A stretch of 64,000 nucleotides of DNA from CALLVY01 sp937899855 (lineage in GTDB: Bacteria > Bacteroidota > Bacteroidia > Chitinophagales > Saprospiraceae), in the NCBI GenBank assembly GCA_039820405.1, contig JBCBQC010000005.1:69920-133919 (forward strand), read 5' to 3'. A model generated the notes under the pieces. The model did no database searches. It was not told where the DNA came from and saw only the letters and a list, made by a program, of their open reading frames with translations. How positions within the stretch are numbered: the stretch's first letter is position 1; every line of letters starts with the position of its first letter. Position numbers and translations under genes: made by a program. Below, piece after piece: positions 1 through 9,546 of this stretch.

Positions 1-3000
1 GTCTACTCCTTTCTCGATTCGGGTTGCGACTTGGTGGACAGTATGCAGGTCACCGTATACCCCAACCCGGTGGTGGTGGCGGGCGAAAGTCAGGCCGCCT
101 GTGCGGACGACGAGCCGGTGATCCTCACGGGGGAATCGCCCCTGGGAGGGGTCTGGACGGCCAGTGGTGGTGGGGTCATCGACGCTACCGATGCTTTTGA
201 TCCACAGGCCTCGGGAGTGGGGGTATTTACTTTGACCTACACCTACGTCGACGCCAATGGTTGTGAGGATCAGGACGATAAGACGATGGTGGTGTACGAA
301 CTGCCCGAGGTAGAAGCGGGTCCCTCCCAATCCTTCTGTTTTCTACCCAACGACATACAGCTAACTGGTTTCACTCCGGCGGGCGGCACCTGGACTGGTC
401 AGGGTGTGACGCCTTCCGGGGTTTTTAGCCCCATCACGACCCCCGGCCCCGGTGGGTATACCCTCTACTACACTTATATAAATCCTACGACCGGATGCGA
501 GGGCATCGATAGCCTGGACATTTCGGTCATCGAGGCGCAAGCCATCGACGCGGGGCCCGTCGATAGTCTTTGCCTCGACGAAGGGCCCATCCAGTTGTCC
601 GGGTTTTCGCCGGCCAACGGTACTTGGTCGGGGCCCGGAATCGTCGACTCGCTGCTGGGGATTTTTGACCCGGCGATCAGTGGGGGTGGTTCGCACCTGT
701 TGACCTATACCTACGGGACGGGCTCTTGTAAGGTGCGGGATCCCAAGGTGGTGGTGGTCATCGACTTGAGTGATTTGACGATTGGGGCCCCGGAGTCCTA
801 CTGTATCAACCACGAGCTCGTGCAGTTGGTAGCGGATGGTCCGGCCGGGGGAGCCTGGAGTGGCCCGGGGATCATCGATCCGGTGGCGGGAATTTTTGAC
901 CCGGCCCTGGCGGCGGCGGGGGTACATACGGTACGCTACACCTACGTCGATCCGGCGTTGGCTTGTACGGCTTCGGCGAGTAAGGAAATTACGGTGGTGG
1001 GGGTTGACCCGGCCGATTTCGAAATTCCAACGGTGGCCTGTGAGTTGACGACCATCAGTTTTGTCAACCATTCCAACCCCAGCTACGAAAGCTTTTGGGA
1101 TTTTGGGGACGGCAGCACTTCTATTGCAACGAACCCCATCCACCTTTACGACCAACCCGGTACCTACGTGGTCTCCCTGGTCGTCCGCAATCCTTTTGGC
1201 TGTACCGATACCCTCCGGCAAGACCTGTTTCTAACCCAAGCCCCCGAGCCGGTCTTCAGCTTAGATACCCAAAGGGGTTGTGCGCCCTTCGACGTCAACT
1301 TTACCAATCAGAGTTCGGGTTTTGAAGTGGATTTTGAATGGGACTTTGGCAATGGCCAGACCAGTGATGAGATCAATCCGCCTCCGGTGACCTACGAGGC
1401 GGGGCTCAACGATACGACCTACATCGTAACCCTCACGGTGAGCAACTTTTGTGGCAGCCGGGCTTACAATGCCGTCGTCGTCGCCGAATCCCTGCCCGAT
1501 GCCGATTTCGGAGCCGTTCCTCAAAACAACTGTTCCCCCCTCGACGTCGAATTTGCCAACATCTCCACCGGCAGTGCCACCGATTTCTACTGGGACTTTG
1601 GCAATGGCCAAACCAGCACCGACTCCCTCCCCCTCAACCAAACCTTTATCGCCGACACCCTCCCCCGCAGCTACACCATTACCCTGATTGCGGCCAACAA
1701 CTGTGGCGTCGATACCGCCAGCCAGGACATCGAGGTCCAACCCGCCGATGTCCAAGCCTTCTTCGACGCCTCCGACCGGATCGGTTGCCAGCCCTTTACC
1801 GTCGAATTTACCAACTTCGCCAGCCCCGGTGCCAACATCGACTGGGACTTTGGCGACGGCAATACCTCCAGCCTCCCCGAACCGATCCATACCTTTGAAG
1901 AGCCCGGCCACTACACCGTGATCCAATACGCTTCCAACGACTGTGGCTTTGATACCATTTCCCTGCCCATCACCGTACTGCCCGCCCCCAAAGTACGCTT
2001 TAGCCATTCCACCTTCGTGTGCGTGGGGCAGCCCATCGACTTTCTCAATGAGTCGGAAAACGTCTACGGTAACCAGTGGGATTTTGGCGATGGCGACAGC
2101 TCCCTACTCACCTCCCCCAGCCACGTCTACTCGGAATCCGGCATCTACACCGTAACCCTGGTCGGCCTGTCGCAGTTCAACCAGTGCCCGGGTAGCTACA
2201 CCAGTGAAGTCATCGTCCAGGGCCTGCCGCGTGCTGATTTTACCCCCGCAGCACCCAATGGCTGCGCCCCCTTTACCACGACCTTTACCAACCAGTCGGA
2301 GGAGGGCAGTTTTTTCATCTGGGACTTTGGCGATGGCAATACGTCGATCGAGGAAAACCCAAGTTATACTTGGGACGAGCCGGGCACCTACGAGGTACAA
2401 CTCATCGCTACGGACGCCTTTGGTTGTTCGAAAGATACCAGCGTCATCAACATTCTGGTACACCCTCACCCCCTAGCGGAATTCCAATTTGAGCAGCGGG
2501 AGCTCTGCCGACTACCGGCGGTCATTCCCTTTGACAACAACTCCGTAGGTGCCGATGCTTACGAGTGGTATTTCGGGGACGATTCCCGCTCCACCGACAA
2601 TACTCCCGTCCACGCTTACGACCGGGCCGGCACCTACGACATTACCCTCATCGCTACCAACCAGTTCGGCTGCCGGGATACGATGGAGCGCAACATCACC
2701 ACCTATCCCGAACCCGTCGCCGACTTTGACGCGGTGGATTACAGTGGTTGTAGCCCCCTGGAGGTTCGCTTCGAAAGCTTTGCCCAAAATGCCGAGCAGT
2801 ACTACTGGGACTTTGGCAATGGCCAGTACTCCAGTGAGGTCGACCCCACCAACCGCTTCGATAGCGCGGGCGATTACAACGTGACCCTGGTGGTGGGCAT
2901 CGACGAAATCTGCTACGACACCCTCCGCATTGAGAACCTGGTACAGGTGCACCCCCGGGCGGAGGCCCGCTTTGAGATTGCGGCCAATTCGAACGAGGCG

Positions 3001-3519
3001 GACGGAGAAATTCAGCTGCGCAATTTGTCGCTCAACGCCACCGAATTTTTCTGGGACTTTGGCGACGGGACGACTTCCGAGGCTATCAATCCCGACCACC
3101 GCTACTTCAACAATGGCGCGCGCCAGGTCTACCTCCGCTCCAACAACGCCTTTGATTGCCCGGACGATACCCTGCTTACCATCGTGCCGCCCCTCTTTAC
3201 CGGGCTCTTCGTCCCCAACGGCTTCTCGCCGGAGCAGGGAATCGGCGACGTCCGGCGGTTCAAACCCGCCGGGGTGGGACTCAAGGAATACCGGATTCAG
3301 GTATTCTCTACCTACGGTCAGTTGCTCTGGCAATCTACTGAGTTGGACGAGGGCCAACCCGCCGAAGGTTGGGATGGCTTCCACAATGGCAAGTTGCTAC
3401 CGCAGGACGTTTACGTCTGGAAGGCCTACGGGGTATTTGAAGATGGCCGGGTGTGGAAGGGGCAGGAGGACGAGGAGGGTAAATTCCAAACGATGGGCTC
3501 CGTCGTCCTGCTGCGCTAG
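1..3519 (+). CDS. Giant PKD-repeat surface protein with gliding-motility-type C-terminal sorting domain (5' end outside window)
   Basis: The reading frame is open back to base 1 with no convincing start, so this is the C-terminal part of a larger gene. From the N-terminus there are four or five Ig-like repeats of the G-x-x-Q-x-x-C...GGxWxGxG type. About nine PKD domains follow, each marked by a WDFGDG or WDFGNG core (one degenerate, WYFGDD). The last ~90 residues (LFVPNGFSP, then YRIQVFSTYGQLLW, ending near GSVVLLR) match the CHU_C / gliding motility-associated C-terminal domain, which in Bacteroidota directs export by the type IX secretion system (type B signal). Likely role: cell-surface or released adhesin. 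It is tail to tail with the next gene, 15 bp apart. No catalytic domain is visible. The family call is strong; ligand and function are unknown. Confidence 0.9.
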   Translation, partial: VYSFLDSGCDLVDSMQVTVYPNPVVVAGESQAACADDEPVILTGESPLGGVWTASGGGVIDATDAFDPQASGVGVFTLTYTYVDANGCEDQDDKTMVVYELPEVEAGPSQSFCFLPNDIQLTGFTPAGGTWTGQGVTPSGVFSPITTPGPGGYTLYYTYINPTTGCEGIDSLDISVIEAQAIDAGPVDSLCLDEGPIQLSGFSPANGTWSGPGIVDSLLGIFDPAISGGGSHLLTYTYGTGSCKVRDPKVVVVIDLSDLTIGAPESYCINHELVQLVADGPAGGAWSGPGIIDPVAGIFDPALAAAGVHTVRYTYVDPALACTASASKEITVVGVDPADFEIPTVACELTTISFVNHSNPSYESFWDFGDGSTSIATNPIHLYDQPGTYVVSLVVRNPFGCTDTLRQDLFLTQAPEPVFSLDTQRGCAPFDVNFTNQSSGFEVDFEWDFGNGQTSDEINPPPVTYEAGLNDTTYIVTLTVSNFCGSRAYNAVVVAESLPDADFGAVPQNNCSPLDVEFANISTGSATDFYWDFGNGQTSTDSLPLNQTFIADTLPRSYTITLIAANNCGVDTASQDIEVQPADVQAFFDASDRIGCQPFTVEFTNFASPGANIDWDFGDGNTSSLPEPIHTFEEPGHYTVIQYASNDCGFDTISLPITVLPAPKVRFSHSTFVCVGQPIDFLNESENVYGNQWDFGDGDSSLLTSPSHVYSESGIYTVTLVGLSQFNQCPGSYTSEVIVQGLPRADFTPAAPNGCAPFTTTFTNQSEEGSFFIWDFGDGNTSIEENPSYTWDEPGTYEVQLIATDAFGCSKDTSVINILVHPHPLAEFQFEQRELCRLPAVIPFDNNSVGADAYEWYFGDDSRSTDNTPVHAYDRAGTYDITLIATNQFGCRDTMERNITTYPEPVADFDAVDYSGCSPLEVRFESFAQNAEQYYWDFGNGQYSSEVDPTNRFDSAGDYNVTLVVGIDEICYDTLRIENLVQVHPRAEARFEIAANSNEADGEIQLRNLSLNATEFFWDFGDGTTSEAINPDHRYFNNGARQVYLRSNNAFDCPDDTLLTIVPPLFTGLFVPNGFSPEQGIGDVRRFKPAGVGLKEYRIQVFSTYGQLLWQSTELDEGQPAEGWDGFHNGKLLPQDVYVWKAYGVFEDGRVWKGQEDEEGKFQTMGSVVLLR

Positions 3520-3534
3520 CGCCATTCGGCAGGC

Positions 3535-5871
3535 TCACTTCACATTGGCCTTGATCGGAAGGTAATAGCGTACGTCTACCGGTCGGCCATTTTGGGTGCC
3601 GGCCCGCCAAGCGGGCATCTTGCGTAGCGCACGCAAAAACGCCCCATCGTAAGCTGGGTGAACGCTTCGAATAATGTGAATATCGTCGACCGAACCATCT
3701 TTGCGGATGGTAAAGCTGGCGACTATCGTTCCCCCCAATAAAGGTGCAGAAGCGATCAGGGGCCATTCGATTTCCTGCTTGAGGTAGGCCATTAGGCTCC
3801 GTTGGGTACAGTTTTGCCACTCCTCAGCTGGCACTTCCTCGGCGCAGCGCTGGAGCACCGGCATCTTTTCCACCACGCGGAAGATTTCTTCGGCCTCGGG
3901 GCTCTCCGCTACCGGGGGCGGGGGCGGAGGTGGCAGGGCACTATCGTAAGCGGACGAACGCGCTGCCTCCGCGGAAAAAGTACCGGAGTAAACGCCCCAA
4001 TTACCAGTCCCCGCGGGAATTTCCTGCGGCTGGGCGCGCCACTCGGATTGACCACCGGGGTTGACCACCTCATTGTCGACGGCGAGGAAGGCGGTATACT
4101 GGGTCAGGAGGGAATACCGCAATCCCAATTGGGTAATCTCGGCGATGTGGGTTTCCCGGTCGGGGGTACCCACCGACAGATCGTCCTGCAGGTTTTGAAT
4201 CCGCTGGCGGGCCCACAGCCGTGCGATGGCTTCGCTGCCCCGAACGGCTTCGCTCGAAGCGATGGTTTGGCAAAATTCCTTTCCCCCCTGACGTCCCCGA
4301 ATGACGATTGCTTCGCCGGGCGCTCCGTAGTATTTTCCCAACAACAAGATTGGTCGCTCCCCCAGCAAATCCGGTAGGGTTCGACTGGGTTGAAAATCAT
4401 TCGCCGTCCAGCCGGGAAGCGAGCACTGGACCTGGGTCAGCAGTGGAGCTTCGACGTAGCGGCGAAAACGCTCCACCGTGGCGGCTTCTTCCGCTTCATC
4501 GAGTACGATAAAGGGGGCGCCCGCTCCCGCCCGAGCCAAGCCTTCCAGCAAATAGCGATTGACGGACTTCCCAATTCCAAAAGTAAAAAAGTTGGCCGCT
4601 CCCAAATGCCCACGCAGGTAGTCAAAGGCCTCAGCTTCCACGCTGACGTAGCCATCGGTAAGGATGACGAAGGAGCGGGCGTACTCCGGAGCTTGGGGCT
4701 GGGCCAGGGCGCTTTGGAGGGCGGCCAGCAAGTGAGTCCCACCACCACCGGACAACTGCTGGATGCCCCGGAGGGCCCGGTCGACATTGGCAGCGTTGAC
4801 CGGCAGCGATTGGGGCGAGAGCCAGGCGGAGCCCCCGGAGAAGGCCAGAATGTTGAAACGGTCCTGGGGGCGAAGATCGCGGAGGAGGGCGCTGATCACG
4901 CGCTGGGCCAGTTGGAGGGGTTGGCCGTGCATCGAACCGGATACGTCGAGTAGGAAGAGGTATTCGCGGGGCACAATTTGCTCCGCGGGGACGCGTTCGG
5001 GGGGTTGGACCAGGAGGGCAAAATACCGCTCGTCCTCGCCCTCGCCCTCGTACAGCATCAATCCGCTTTCGATACCGGTTCCCCGCAAACGGTAGCGCAG
5101 GACAAAGTCCCGGTTGTTGGCGGGATGATCGCTGGGGTGGAGGCGAATCCGGCTTTCGCGCTCCCCGGACCATTCGGTTTGGAGCCGGTGGCTGGGGCTC
5201 TCGACGGATTGGAGCGAGCTGGGGCTGCGCAGGGTGATGTCCAGGCTCATTTGTAGGCCAGTGTCCTGGCCCGGGGCTCGGTAGGGCATTCCCCAGGAGG
5301 GGGTACCACGAACGGGTAGGGACAGCGCGGCGGTTTGCTCCTCTCCCGTATAACGCGGGCCCACCGTCGTGGGGTATACCCATTCGTACTGCCCCTCTTC
5401 GGGGATCAGGAGTTCGGTGTAGGTCAGCACGGTGCGGACCGTATCCTGGGGCAGGATATTGGCGACGTGTATGCGGAAAATATTGGGGCGGTCTTGTTCG
5501 AGCAGGGCGGCGCGTTGACCTTGCTGGCGGGCCCGCTGGTAAGCTTGTTGAGCACTTTGGCGTTCTTGGATTTGGGCTTGGACGCGGCGCTGGCCGATCC
5601 GCAGTTGGAGCCCGTCGACGGCGGCTTGGGTAGAGCCGGGGAAGACGTATTCCGCTTCGAGGGGCGTTTGGCCCGCGTTGAAGTAGGTTTGGGTCACCTC
5701 GACCCGGGCGATGATGCCATCGATCTCCACTTTGGTATCGCTTCGCAAGATGGGGAGGAGCTGGCCGGTCCCGAATTGGAGGTAAGGACAGAGGGAGTGG
5801 GATTGAGCGACGACGGTGGTAGCGGAGAAGCTGAACAGCAGGGGGAGTAGGGAGCGTAAAAAATGGCGCAT
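3535..5871 (-). CDS. VIT and von Willebrand A domain protein with C-terminal TonB domain
   Basis: Exported protein of about 778 aa. I chose the ATG at 5871 (MRHFLRSL), followed by a signal peptide ending near VVAQ; the frame extends two codons upstream to a TTG. Residues ~30-170 form a VIT domain. Residues ~285-450 form a VWA domain with an intact MIDAS start (DVSGS). After a low-complexity stretch with a run of prolines (PPPPPPP), the last ~110 residues match the Bacteroidota TonB C-terminal domain (KMPVL...C, GG.IVASFTIRKDGSV, MPAWRAG, PVDVRYYLPI). VIT-VWA proteins are thought to mediate protein contacts, and TonB C-termini bind outer-membrane receptors. No second transmembrane segment is visible, so the TonB part would sit in the periplasm without an inner-membrane anchor. 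Function is not known. Confidence 0.85.
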   Translation of the reverse strand: MRHFLRSLLPLLFSFSATTVVAQSHSLCPYLQFGTGQLLPILRSDTKVEIDGIIARVEVTQTYFNAGQTPLEAEYVFPGSTQAAVDGLQLRIGQRRVQAQIQERQSAQQAYQRARQQGQRAALLEQDRPNIFRIHVANILPQDTVRTVLTYTELLIPEEGQYEWVYPTTVGPRYTGEEQTAALSLPVRGTPSWGMPYRAPGQDTGLQMSLDITLRSPSSLQSVESPSHRLQTEWSGERESRIRLHPSDHPANNRDFVLRYRLRGTGIESGLMLYEGEGEDERYFALLVQPPERVPAEQIVPREYLFLLDVSGSMHGQPLQLAQRVISALLRDLRPQDRFNILAFSGGSAWLSPQSLPVNAANVDRALRGIQQLSGGGGTHLLAALQSALAQPQAPEYARSFVILTDGYVSVEAEAFDYLRGHLGAANFFTFGIGKSVNRYLLEGLARAGAGAPFIVLDEAEEAATVERFRRYVEAPLLTQVQCSLPGWTANDFQPSRTLPDLLGERPILLLGKYYGAPGEAIVIRGRQGGKEFCQTIASSEAVRGSEAIARLWARQRIQNLQDDLSVGTPDRETHIAEITQLGLRYSLLTQYTAFLAVDNEVVNPGGQSEWRAQPQEIPAGTGNWGVYSGTFSAEAARSSAYDSALPPPPPPPVAESPEAEEIFRVVEKMPVLQRCAEEVPAEEWQNCTQRSLMAYLKQEIEWPLIASAPLLGGTIVASFTIRKDGSVDDIHIIRSVHPAYDGAFLRALRKMPAWRAGTQNGRPVDVRYYLPIKANVK

Positions 5872-6005
5872 GGACAATAGCGGGTTGGGCCTCCGGGGGG
5901 AGGCGGATCAGGGAATAAAGGGATCGTTAAACCGGGTTTATGAAAAGGAGATGTAAGACGCTAAAAAAATGGTGGATCAACCCTTTCTTTTTTCTCAGAA
6001 AGGGC

Positions 6006-6013
6006 TAATTTTG
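6006..6013 (+). promoter_or_regulatory. Candidate Bacteroidota -7 box (TAnnTTTG)
   Basis: TAATTTTG lies 24 bp upstream of the ATG of the small membrane protein at 6037 and fits the Bacteroidota -7 consensus TAnnTTTG. A clear -33 TTG is missing. An 8-bp inverted repeat (CCCTTTCT at 5981-5988, AGAAAGGG at 5997-6004) abuts the box and could be an operator or a short hairpin. Confidence 0.45.
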
Positions 6014-6036
6014 TGTAAAATAATTTCGATTAACGT

Positions 6037-6189
6037 ATGGACGCTAAGAAATCTCACACCGTAGACTGGATCATCTTTTCTGTATCGCTCGTTGCCATGA
6101 TTTACCTGCTGATTGTCAGCGCCGAATGGTTCTGGTTGGTACTGCCTTTTGTACTGACCTACTTCGTCAAGGCGATGGACTGGATGTAG
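6037..6189 (+). CDS. Small hydrophobic membrane protein, 50 aa
   Basis: ATG at 6037, TAG at 6187-6189. The product starts with a charged MDAKKSH and is then almost entirely hydrophobic: WIIFSVSLVAMIYLLIV, a short SAEW break, then WLVLPFVLTYFVKAMDWM. That pattern fits a two-helix hairpin in the inner membrane. A TAnnTTTG box stands just upstream, and the frame is free of antisense coding, which supports a real gene. I do not recognise the family. It is divergent from the VIT-VWA gene and has no partner downstream within 200 bp. Confidence 0.6.
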   Translation: MDAKKSHTVDWIIFSVSLVAMIYLLIVSAEWFWLVLPFVLTYFVKAMDWM

Positions 6190-6410
6190 ATCCGCCCCGT
6201 CTTTTGGTGTTTTGTCATTTTCCAATCCTCACCGACCGGATTCGCCCTACCCCCAGGCAAAAAAAATTCCGAGGTCGAGCAACTATTTCGAATAAAATCC
6301 TATCTAAGAGACAAAAGAGAAGGTAAAATCCTTTTTTTTTGGAGACGGAGCCAACTATTTGAGGGTTTCGTACGTATTTAAAAGGAACAAAAGACAAAAC
6401 CCAATTACCC

Positions 6411-6548
6411 ATGAAGTTTTTAATGAAAGTAATCGAACGGTGGCAGACCCGAAAGGAAGATTCAACCAATTTGGCAACTGGTCAGAAAATGTCATCCAAG
6501 AGCCCCTACCATTTGTACAGCAACGACGATGATTTAGGTTTTTGTTAG
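6411..6548 (+). CDS. Small charged protein, 45 aa, unknown
   Basis: ATG at 6411, TAG at 6546-6548. The product begins MKFLMKVIERWQ, is then polar and Ser/Lys-rich, and ends in an acidic NDDDLGFC. No signal peptide or transmembrane segment is evident. The gene sits in an AT-rich gap between two larger genes and is followed directly by two consecutive stem-loops, the second a strong terminator, as expected for a short transcribed gene. No family recognised; it could also be a chance frame inside a small-RNA-like transcript. Confidence 0.4.
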   Translation: MKFLMKVIERWQTRKEDSTNLATGQKMSSKSPYHLYSNDDDLGFC

Positions 6549-6559
6549 GAAAACCTAAA
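6533..6559 (+). other. Perfect 10-bp stem-loop over the stop codon of the 45-aa gene
   Basis: TTTAGGTTTT (6533-6542) pairs perfectly with AAAACCTAAA (6550-6559) around a 7-nt loop. The stem spans the last codons and stop of the 45-aa gene. It lies 4 bp before the GC-rich terminator, giving two tandem hairpins. Confidence 0.5.
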
Positions 6560-6563
6560 CAAT

Positions 6564-6594
6564 AAGGCCCCCGATGCTTCGCATCGGGGGCCTT
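6564..6594. terminator. Strong bidirectional terminator hairpin
   Basis: A 13-bp perfect stem, AAGGCCCCCGATG with CATCGGGGGCCTT, closes a CTTCG loop. It lies between the plus-strand small gene and the minus-strand M16 peptidase gene (stop at 6615), so it can end transcription from both sides. Confidence 0.85.
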
Positions 6595-6614
6595 AGCATT
6601 GGTAGCCAGTCCGA

Positions 6615-9389
6615 TTAAGGATTTGCGCCCCCCTTCTTCAAAGTCTCCAAAGGATTCCCATCGCCATCCACCAGGATGATCTCTTCGAAATCCAATTCCT
6701 GTAATCCCTCCAAAATCTTAGCCTTGTCCCCCACCACAAACCAGTTGAGTTGATCGGGCTTGATCATTTGATTGGCCACCCCCTGCACATCGGTCAACTC
6801 CAAATTACGCATCATCTGATCGTACTTTTGGTAGTAATCCGAGGCCAGGTCGTACTTCTCAATCTCCACCACCGAGCTCGCCACCGAACGGTTGGTCTCC
6901 CAACGACCGGGCAGCTCCATGATGCTGTTTTGGGTATTCTTCACCAATTCCTCCTCGGTCACTGGCTTGTCCTTGATGATCATATTGAACTCCTTCATCA
7001 TTTCCACGATCGACTCCTTGGTCTTGTCCGTCTGGACCGGCGCGTAGGCCATAAAGGGACGTTGCCCCTTGGCATCCCACACAAAACACCGGGCCCCGTA
7101 GGACCAATGCTTGTCCTCCCGCAGGTTCATATTCAGCCGGGAGGTAAACTGTCCGCCGAAGGCATTGATCATCGTTTCCTCCGCCGCCTTGGGAAGCGCA
7201 CCGTAAGGATCGGTCAGGTAGCCCGCGATGATCACCGACTGCTGCGATTCGGCCCGGTCCATGAGGTAGAGCTTCTTGCCCTGGGTCTCGCTGACCTTGG
7301 CGATGGTTTTGGTAGGCGTTTTGCCCTTTTTCCACTGCCCAAAACGGTTTTCCAAACGGGCCAGGAGGTCTGCCATCTCCAGATCGCCGACCACCACCAA
7401 AGTGGCGTTGTTGGGTTGGAGCCAATCGCCATAAAAATCACGGATATCCTGTAGGCTCATGCCCTCGATGGTTTTTTCGTAGCCCGAGCCCGTCAGCGGC
7501 AGGCTGTAAGCGTGTTCGTCGCCGTAGAGGTACTGGGGAAAGACCCGCAGGGCCATCTGTACGGGCGTCGCCTTTTCGCGCTTGATTCGGCTGAGTTGGT
7601 CTTTTTTGAGGCGTTCGAATTCCTTGGCGGGAAAAGCGGGGTTGAGCAGGACGTCGGCGTAGAGCTGGAGGCTGGCGTCGAGGCTGGGCTTGAGGGTAGT
7701 CATGTTGACGTAGGAAGCGTCCAGATCCGACCCGGCATTGAGCGAGGCCCCGAGCATACTGAGCTGCTCGTTGATTTGGAGGGCGTCCATGCTTTGGGTC
7801 CCCTCATCCATCATGTTCATCGCCACGGAAGCCCGACCGGCCTTGGTGGCGGGGTCGGTAGCGTAGCCCGCATCGAAGACCATGTTCATCACTACGGTGG
7901 GTACGCCTTCGCGCTTGGCCAGGACCACCTTCATGCCATTTTTAAGCTGGGCCTCCTCCAAATTGGGAAACTTGGCGGCCACGGCGGGTCCCAGTTCGGG
8001 CAGTTTGGAACGGTCGGCGTCTTCCACGGTGCTGGTGTACTCGGGGAAGGGCTCGCAAATCAGGACGTGTTGGCCATCGCTCAGCCATTCGCGAATCGTT
8101 TGGCGGACGTCACTCACCGTCGCATCCGCGAGATAGTTGAGGGTAGCTTTGTAGTATTCGGGATCGTCACCGTAAACGGCATTGCTGGCCAAAATGTCCG
8201 ATTTGCCCCCAAAGCCACCGATGCGTTCGATGCCCTTGATAAAGCCGGCAAATTGACTGGCCTTGATGCGCTTCAGCTCCTGAGTGGTCGGGCCGTTTTT
8301 GATAAAATCGGCCAACACTTCTTTGATGGCCCGTTCGACCTCGGCTACGGAATTACCGGGCTTGACGTTGGCCTGAATTATGAAATTACCCGCTAGCTCC
8401 TTGGACCACTGAAAGGAGGTCACCCGGCTACAGGTCTGGTCTTCGTAGACCAATTTTTTGTACAGTCGCGAGTTTTTACCCGAAGCCAAAACGTCGGAAG
8501 CGATGTCGAGGTAGGTGGCCTCTTTGGTCCCCCACTCGGGCGTATTCCAAGCCAGTACAATCCGCGACTCGGGCACGCGATCCTGGTAGACCTGTCGCGT
8601 TTCGCCCGTACGCCGGGGGATATTGACCTCGGGGCGGGTCAGGGTGGGCCCCGACCCGATGCTACCGAAGTACTTTTGTACCTTTTGATAAATCTCTTCG
8701 CTATCCACATCTCCGGCGATCGACAGCACGGCGTTGGCCGCTCCGTAGTAGGATTTGAACCACTCGTGAACGTCGTCGAGCGAGGCGGCATTGAGGTCTT
8801 CCATTTCACCGATCACGGTCCAGGAGTAGGGATGCCCCTGGGGAAAGAGCGCCTTGGTGAGTAGGTCGTACTGAAGGCCGTAGGGTTGGTTCTCCCCCTG
8901 GCGTTTTTCATTCTGGACCACGCCCCGCTGCTCGTCCAGCTTGTCCTGATCGATGGCCCCGAGTAGGTGACCCATGCGGTCCGATTCGAGCCAGAGGACT
9001 TGATCGAGGGCGGCGAGGGGAACGTTTTGAAAGTAATTGGTCCGATCGTTATTGGTCGTACCGTTGAGGTCGGTGGCCCCGATGCGTTCGAGGGCCTGGA
9101 AGTAGTCGTCGTCGTAGTGTTCGCTTCCGTTAAACATGAGGTGTTCAAAAAGGTGGGCAAAACCACTTTTTCCGGGCTTTTCATTTTTGGAGCCCACGTG
9201 ATACCAGACGTTGACGGCCACGATGGGGGCCTTGTGGTCCTCGTGGACGATGAGGGTCAGGCCATTATCGAGTTGGTACTTTTGGTAGGGAATGTTGATG
9301 TCATCGGGACTAAAGGTCGGCACCTCTTGCGCCATACAGACCAGGTAGCCAAACAAGCACAGATAAAGGGCTGGTAAGAATTTCTTCAT
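6615..9389 (-). CDS. M16 family zinc metallopeptidase (insulinase/pitrilysin type), secreted
   Basis: A full-length tandem M16 protein of about 924 aa. I chose the ATG at 9389 (MKKFLPALYL) because it opens a signal peptide ending near CMAQ; the frame runs 23 codons further up without one. The N-terminal half has the inverted zinc motif HLFEH (about residues 79-83) with a third ligand Glu in QNEKR (about 161), so it should be catalytic. The C-terminal half is the usual inactive M16 copy with the FTSRLNMNLRE...WSYG substrate-binding segment. Expected role: zinc-dependent degradation of peptides in the periplasm. The terminator at 6564-6594 follows it. The family call is firm; the substrate is unknown. 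Confidence 0.95.
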   Translation of the reverse strand: MKKFLPALYLCLFGYLVCMAQEVPTFSPDDINIPYQKYQLDNGLTLIVHEDHKAPIVAVNVWYHVGSKNEKPGKSGFAHLFEHLMFNGSEHYDDDYFQALERIGATDLNGTTNNDRTNYFQNVPLAALDQVLWLESDRMGHLLGAIDQDKLDEQRGVVQNEKRQGENQPYGLQYDLLTKALFPQGHPYSWTVIGEMEDLNAASLDDVHEWFKSYYGAANAVLSIAGDVDSEEIYQKVQKYFGSIGSGPTLTRPEVNIPRRTGETRQVYQDRVPESRIVLAWNTPEWGTKEATYLDIASDVLASGKNSRLYKKLVYEDQTCSRVTSFQWSKELAGNFIIQANVKPGNSVAEVERAIKEVLADFIKNGPTTQELKRIKASQFAGFIKGIERIGGFGGKSDILASNAVYGDDPEYYKATLNYLADATVSDVRQTIREWLSDGQHVLICEPFPEYTSTVEDADRSKLPELGPAVAAKFPNLEEAQLKNGMKVVLAKREGVPTVVMNMVFDAGYATDPATKAGRASVAMNMMDEGTQSMDALQINEQLSMLGASLNAGSDLDASYVNMTTLKPSLDASLQLYADVLLNPAFPAKEFERLKKDQLSRIKREKATPVQMALRVFPQYLYGDEHAYSLPLTGSGYEKTIEGMSLQDIRDFYGDWLQPNNATLVVVGDLEMADLLARLENRFGQWKKGKTPTKTIAKVSETQGKKLYLMDRAESQQSVIIAGYLTDPYGALPKAAEETMINAFGGQFTSRLNMNLREDKHWSYGARCFVWDAKGQRPFMAYAPVQTDKTKESIVEMMKEFNMIIKDKPVTEEELVKNTQNSIMELPGRWETNRSVASSVVEIEKYDLASDYYQKYDQMMRNLELTDVQGVANQMIKPDQLNWFVVGDKAKILEGLQELDFEEIILVDGDGNPLETLKKGGANP

Positions 9390-9546
9390 CAAAAAAAGTT
9401 TTAGTGATCGAAAGGAAATATTAGGGCTGGGCCGGTGGGGAAACGGCATTGCCCCCAAAACTCGGCCGGTGGCCGAATTTAATGAATCTCCCGTTGAAAA
9501 GGGCTACTTTTTCGATAAAGTCAGATTTGCGGCGTATCGAAGCCCC

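Noticed and set aside
2512..3384. A 290-codon minus-strand frame inside the PKD gene (and a similar one at 1261-2007)
   Set aside because: Antisense shadows with no domain; the plus strand has regular WDFGDG repeats.
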